Below, piece by piece: positions 60,751 through 64,000 of a DNA stretch of 64,000 nucleotides. The position numbers were made by a program, and so were the translations under genes. The notes beneath the pieces were generated by a model, which was not told where the DNA came from, did no database searches, and was given only the letters and a program-made list of their open reading frames with translations. Numbering within the stretch: position 1 is the first letter of the stretch; each line of letters starts with the position of its first letter. Source of the stretch: Acidobacteriota bacterium (GTDB lineage Bacteria; Acidobacteriota; Blastocatellia; Pyrinomonadales; Pyrinomonadaceae); NCBI GenBank assembly GCA_016700075.1, contig CP065000.1, positions 930,001-994,000 on the forward strand, read 5' to 3'.

Positions 60751-62319
60751 CTATATCCAATAGTTTCGATCCAGCGAGCGGTAGTTTATCGCCTCGCTTA
60801 TGTGTGAAGCATCGATACGTTCAGAATCTGCAAGGTCGGCGATCGTACGGGACACTTTCAATATTCGGTCATGTGCCCGAGCCGAAAGTCCCTGACGCTG
60901 CATTGCTCGTTCGAGCAGCATCTCGCTGTCATTATCGAGGGCACAGAACTCGCGTATCTGTTTCGGCGACATCGCCGAATTTGAAAAAATACCGGTGCCT
61001 CGGAATCGTTCGAGCTGTCTTTGCCTGGCCGAGCTAACCCGTTTCCGTATCTCAGCACTCGGCTCGCCCGGCTCAGTTCCCTTGTCGCGCAGTTCTGCAA
61101 ATTTGACCGCGGGAACATCGATGTGAATGTCGATTCGGTCCATCAGCGGTCCTGAGATCTTTCCGACATACCGCTGTATCTGCAGCATGCTGCATTTGCA
61201 TTCCCGCGTCGATCCGAAATATCCGCAGGGACACGGGTTCATTGAGGCGACGAGTGTAAAATCGGCAGGAAATGTCAATGATGTTGCCGCACGCGATATG
61301 GTGACATTTTTGTCTTCCATCGGCTGCCGCAGAACCTCGAGCACCGAGCGGTCAAATTCCGGAAGTTCATCAAGGAACAAGACGCCGAGATGGGCAAGAC
61401 TGACCTCTCCCGGCTTCGGCACCGAACCTCCCCCGATCAGGCCGGCTTGCGACACAGTATGATGCGGAGCCTTGAACGGCCGCTCAGTTATCAGTCCTGC
61501 CTTTCCTGTCAGGCCTGCAACGGAATGGATCTTCGTGATCTCAAGAGCCTCCTCAAACTCCAGCGGCGGAAGAATGGACGGCAGACGTTTTGCAAGCATT
61601 GTCTTGCCGGAGCCGGGCGGGCCGATGAACAAAATATTGTGCCCGCCGGCGCTTGCCACTTCCAACGCGCGTTTTGCGGTCTGCTGTCCGCGGACCTCGC
61701 TGAAGTCCGCTACATAACCCTCGCGTTGTCGAGTCAGGAGATCGGCGTCCGGGAGCATTGGCATTACATTCGTAGGCCGATCAGCAGAAAGGTCGCAGAT
61801 CAGTTCGGCCGCCTGACGAAGATCTCGGATCGGATATACAGCAATACCTCGAACGACCGAAGCTTCGGGAGCATTATCTTCCGGGACAAGCAGGAAACGA
61901 ACGCCGTTCTCCCGTGCGGCCAAAGCTATCGACAACGCACCGCGTATCGGCCGAACCCTGCCGTCAAGGGAAAGTTCTCCTACACTCAGCATTGAACCGG
62001 CATTATCACCGTCGGTAAGGTCGCCGTTCGCACCCAGAATCCCAAGGGCGACGGGCAGATCAAAGCTTGCTCCCTCTTTGCGTAGATCTGCCGGCGCCAA
62101 ATTGACGGTTATCTTTTGTATGGGAAAAAAGAATCCGCTATTCGATATCGCAGCACGAATGCGTTCACGGGACTCGCGAACCGCAGTATCAGGCAGGCCG
62201 ACAATAGTAAAATTAGGCGATTGATCCTGCTCGCTGGCCGAAGGCCGCAAGTTTGCCTCTATATCGACGATCAACGCATCAATGCCGAAAACCGCCGCAG
62301 ATCGTGTCGAGAACAGCAT
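60751..62319 (-). CDS. comM: ComM/YifB family AAA+ ATPase (Mg-chelatase-like)
   Basis: A 522-residue hexameric helicase-like ATPase. ComM promotes branch migration during integration of transforming DNA. It has the Lon-like S5 N-domain (IVDIEANLRPS to FTIVGLPDTAVRESRERIRA), Walker A GPPGSGKTMLAKRL near residue 231, LGVLFLDELPEFDRSVLEVL, and the four-Cys insertion CPCGYFGSTRECKC typical of ComM. The C-terminal Mg_chelatase_C domain ends AINYRSLDRNYWI. Length is normal. It suggests competence for natural transformation, along with the pilus ATPases in this window. Confidence 0.92.
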   Translation of the reverse strand: MLFSTRSAAVFGIDALIVDIEANLRPSASEQDQSPNFTIVGLPDTAVRESRERIRAAISNSGFFFPIQKITVNLAPADLRKEGASFDLPVALGILGANGDLTDGDNAGSMLSVGELSLDGRVRPIRGALSIALAARENGVRFLLVPEDNAPEASVVRGIAVYPIRDLRQAAELICDLSADRPTNVMPMLPDADLLTRQREGYVADFSEVRGQQTAKRALEVASAGGHNILFIGPPGSGKTMLAKRLPSILPPLEFEEALEITKIHSVAGLTGKAGLITERPFKAPHHTVSQAGLIGGGSVPKPGEVSLAHLGVLFLDELPEFDRSVLEVLRQPMEDKNVTISRAATSLTFPADFTLVASMNPCPCGYFGSTRECKCSMLQIQRYVGKISGPLMDRIDIHIDVPAVKFAELRDKGTEPGEPSAEIRKRVSSARQRQLERFRGTGIFSNSAMSPKQIREFCALDNDSEMLLERAMQRQGLSARAHDRILKVSRTIADLADSERIDASHISEAINYRSLDRNYWI

Positions 62320-62417
62320 ACAAAAAGTGGTTTAGGATAAATGTAAGTCCCCAGAAGTTTAATACAGGATGAACGGTCCGGTAAAATCAGCATAGCGTTA
62401 CGCTCACCGATATAACT

Positions 62418-62445
62418 TTGAAACTGCATTTTACGATGTTAATGT
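62418..62445 (+). promoter_or_regulatory. possible promoter of the TlpA-like gene
   Basis: TTGAAA (62418-62423), a 16-nt spacer and TAATGT (62440-62445) lie about 66 nt before the ATG at 62512. The -10 hexamer is poor. Confidence 0.3.
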
Positions 62446-62511
62446 TTTAGTTAATGAACCCGGCTTCGAGGGTGTACCGGATAGACCGGCGATCGATGAC
62501 CGCAACCAAAC

Positions 62512-63108
62512 ATGACCAGACGAACCAGCATCAGATCATTTTTTGTCCTCACCGCATTTTTTTCCATCTCGCTGCTCATTGGCTGCTCGGGCGGTGACAG
62601 CGGCAACGGCACAGCGGGCACGAACGGAGCGAAAGGCGACGATTCGGCATTCCCGCCACTGCCGCCAACCCTTGCAAATACGCAGTATCAGTTGCTGGAC
62701 GGCACTCCGTTCAAATTGTCGGATAAGAAGGGAAAGGTTCTTTTGGTAAATATCTGGGGCACTTGGTGCGGACCATGTAGAGCGGAAATGCCGCATTTGA
62801 TCGCTTTGCAGAACAAATACGGGCCGCAGGGCTTTGAAGTGATCGGCCTTAATATCGGCGACGGCTCCGGATCGCCGGAGCCGGTCGACCTTATCAAGTC
62901 ATTCGCAGAAAAAATGGGGCTGAACTACACCCTTGCGATCAGCTCAAACGAGAATACACGAGAGTTTTACCGTCTGACACGGCAAGAGGTCGTTCCACAG
63001 ACGATCATCGTCGATCGAAACGGCAAGCTTCGCGGTGTTCTTGTCGGCAGCGGACAGCGTGTTTACGATTCGATGTATGAGACCGTGGGCAAAGTCATGG
63101 CAGAATGA
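62512..63108 (+). CDS. TlpA/ResA-like thioredoxin lipoprotein
   Basis: A 198-residue exported thiol-disulfide protein. The signal SFFVLTAFFSISLLIGC ends in a lipobox (L-I-G-C). A Gly/Ser linker leads to an AhpC-TSA/redoxin fold with WGTWCGPCRAEMPHLIALQN (CxxC) and the cis-Pro VVPQTIIVDRNGKLRG. It probably reduces periplasmic disulfides, for example in cytochrome c maturation, but no cytochrome genes are in view. Its stop shares TGATCA with the convergent RqcH stop. Confidence 0.88.
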   Translation: MTRRTSIRSFFVLTAFFSISLLIGCSGGDSGNGTAGTNGAKGDDSAFPPLPPTLANTQYQLLDGTPFKLSDKKGKVLLVNIWGTWCGPCRAEMPHLIALQNKYGPQGFEVIGLNIGDGSGSPEPVDLIKSFAEKMGLNYTLAISSNENTREFYRLTRQEVVPQTIIVDRNGKLRGVLVGSGQRVYDSMYETVGKVMAE

Positions 63109-64000
63109 TCACGGCCCGTCCTGGCGCTCGAATGGCACTTTCGGCTCCACCAAAATACTCTTGAATTTTGATAGGCTGACCAGCCCCGGAGCCGCTTTCT
63201 TTGGTTTATTCACAAATTTCCGCTGCGTATAACGTATCTCAAGTTTGGGCTGCTTCCTCCCTGAACTGTAGAAACCCGCAAGCTGAGCTGCTTCAGTCAA
63301 CGTCTTGCCGGGGATCTCGATCCCCTTCGGTATCCTTACGATCACGTGTGATCCAGGATGATCCGCTGCATGCAGCCAGACATCGAGCGAGTTCGATACT
63401 CGAAATGTAAGATAATCATTGTCGGCGGCCGTCTTTCCGACCAATATCTCATACCCGTCAGACGACAGAAATTTTCGATATCGTTTTGGGTCCACCTTCC
63501 CTTTTATCGGCTTTGACCGCACATGTGTTGCCGGCGGCTCAGACAGAGTTCGAAGCAGATCTGCGTCTTCCTCGTTCTCCGCGGTATCTATCGCGACAAG
63601 TTGAGCCTCAGCTTCCCTGATAGTGCCTGCTACTATTTCCTGCCGCTTTACGATCTCCTCACGGGCATTGCGTGCTCGCGTAAACCGCTTGTAATAGTGT
63701 TCAGCGAGCTGCTTTGCGTCCATGCCCCGTTCTGAAGGGATCTCGATCGTCGGAGCCGCTGCGTCGTAGTAGTCAGTGACCAAAATGCTATCAGTCTGAC
63801 TGCGCGCCGTGTGCAGATTTGCAAGCAACAGGTCGCCGTATCGCCGCCATGTCTCGGGGTCGCCGTGCCTTTCCAGATCACTTTCCAGATTTGCTAGAAG
63901 ACGCTGCTTTTTCTGAATGAACCTTAAGAAACGCTTTCGGGCTTTTGCGGCGAATTCGCGGCAGGCGGCTGCCTTTTCGTCTTGATGATGCGTTTCTTTG
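63109..64000 (-). CDS. rqcH: RqcH/NFACT-family protein, C-terminal part (start outside the window)
   Basis: The minus strand is open to the window edge, giving 297 codons. The end of the coiled-coil hairpin (KRFLRFIQKKQRLLANLESD) is followed by the DUF814/NFACT-R domain: KFLSSDGYEILVGKTAADND, DVWLHAADHPGSHVIVR, IPGKTLTEAAQLAGFYSSGR and a basic end. RqcH binds the 60S-equivalent 50S subunit and recruits tRNA-Ala for C-terminal tailing of stalled nascent chains. The N-terminal NFACT-N domain lies outside the window, so integrity is unknown. Confidence 0.9.
   Translation of the reverse strand, partial: KETHHQDEKAAACREFAAKARKRFLRFIQKKQRLLANLESDLERHGDPETWRRYGDLLLANLHTARSQTDSILVTDYYDAAAPTIEIPSERGMDAKQLAEHYYKRFTRARNAREEIVKRQEIVAGTIREAEAQLVAIDTAENEEDADLLRTLSEPPATHVRSKPIKGKVDPKRYRKFLSSDGYEILVGKTAADNDYLTFRVSNSLDVWLHAADHPGSHVIVRIPKGIEIPGKTLTEAAQLAGFYSSGRKQPKLEIRYTQRKFVNKPKKAAPGLVSLSKFKSILVEPKVPFERQDGP

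Noticed and set aside
1..64000. rRNA or tRNA genes
   Set aside because: No recognisable tRNA cloverleaf or rRNA core was seen in the intergenic regions; this was a reading by eye, not a covariance search.

Overview
The window is one continuous stretch of bacterial chromosome with about 50 tightly packed genes. The gene set points to an Acidobacteriota genome, most likely the class Blastocatellia (Pyrinomonadaceae-like): two PilT-type ATPases, a long HflX, a PgpH-type 7TM-HD protein, a methylmalonyl-CoA mutase large subunit, a Ser/Thr kinase fused to TolB-like and TPR domains, and many secreted proteins of unknown function. This placement is an inference from gene content; no rRNA or tRNA gene was seen.

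Layout. 0-14.3 kb is housekeeping: an IPT/TIG protein fragment, pilT, rpsA (S1), an HU gene, a HIT hydrolase, hflX-pgpH, a LexA-like regulator lacking its catalytic residues, an operon of unknown protein - RNA m5U methyltransferase - M48 peptidase, and methylmalonyl-CoA mutase. 14.4-22.6 kb is a decaying accessory zone. It holds an IS3-family element that truncates a glycine-zipper envelope protein, a Crp-family regulator and a second PilT-like ATPase that both look intact, and then a run of genes with nonsense or frameshift lesions: a DUF5670-like peptide, an unidentified minus-strand gene, a YtxH-like protein, and a full-length paralogue of the IS-truncated gene.

23-36.8 kb carries an SH3 lipoprotein behind a sigma-54-type promoter, a complete MFP-RND-TolC efflux operon, small redox proteins (rhodanese, 2Fe-2S protein, glutaredoxin), a large signalling kinase, a degenerate repeat tract, and a group of unrecognised small genes and lipoproteins. 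36.8-56 kb is an exopolysaccharide locus, nearly all on the minus strand: O-antigen ligase/polymerase, glycosyltransferases, flippase, heparinase-like lyase, deacetylase-like protein, asparagine-synthase-type amidotransferase, FemAB-like acyltransferase and a frameshifted methyltransferase. One beta-helix protein lies on the opposite strand. At the promoter-proximal end is a regulator with a sigma-region-4-like C-terminus, divergent from a small anti-sigma-like zinc-finger protein, with a palindrome-rich region between them. 56.8-64 kb holds a long-chain acyl-CoA synthetase, a secreted protein with a duplicated domain, ComM, a TlpA-like thioredoxin and the C-terminal part of an RqcH/NFACT protein.

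Most notable: a textbook intrinsic terminator buried in the first codons of the HIT gene; the LexA homologue predicted to be unable to self-cleave; genes whose -10 boxes lie right at the start codon (leaderless candidates); the damaged gene cluster; and the sigma-like/anti-sigma-like pair that may control the exopolysaccharide locus.
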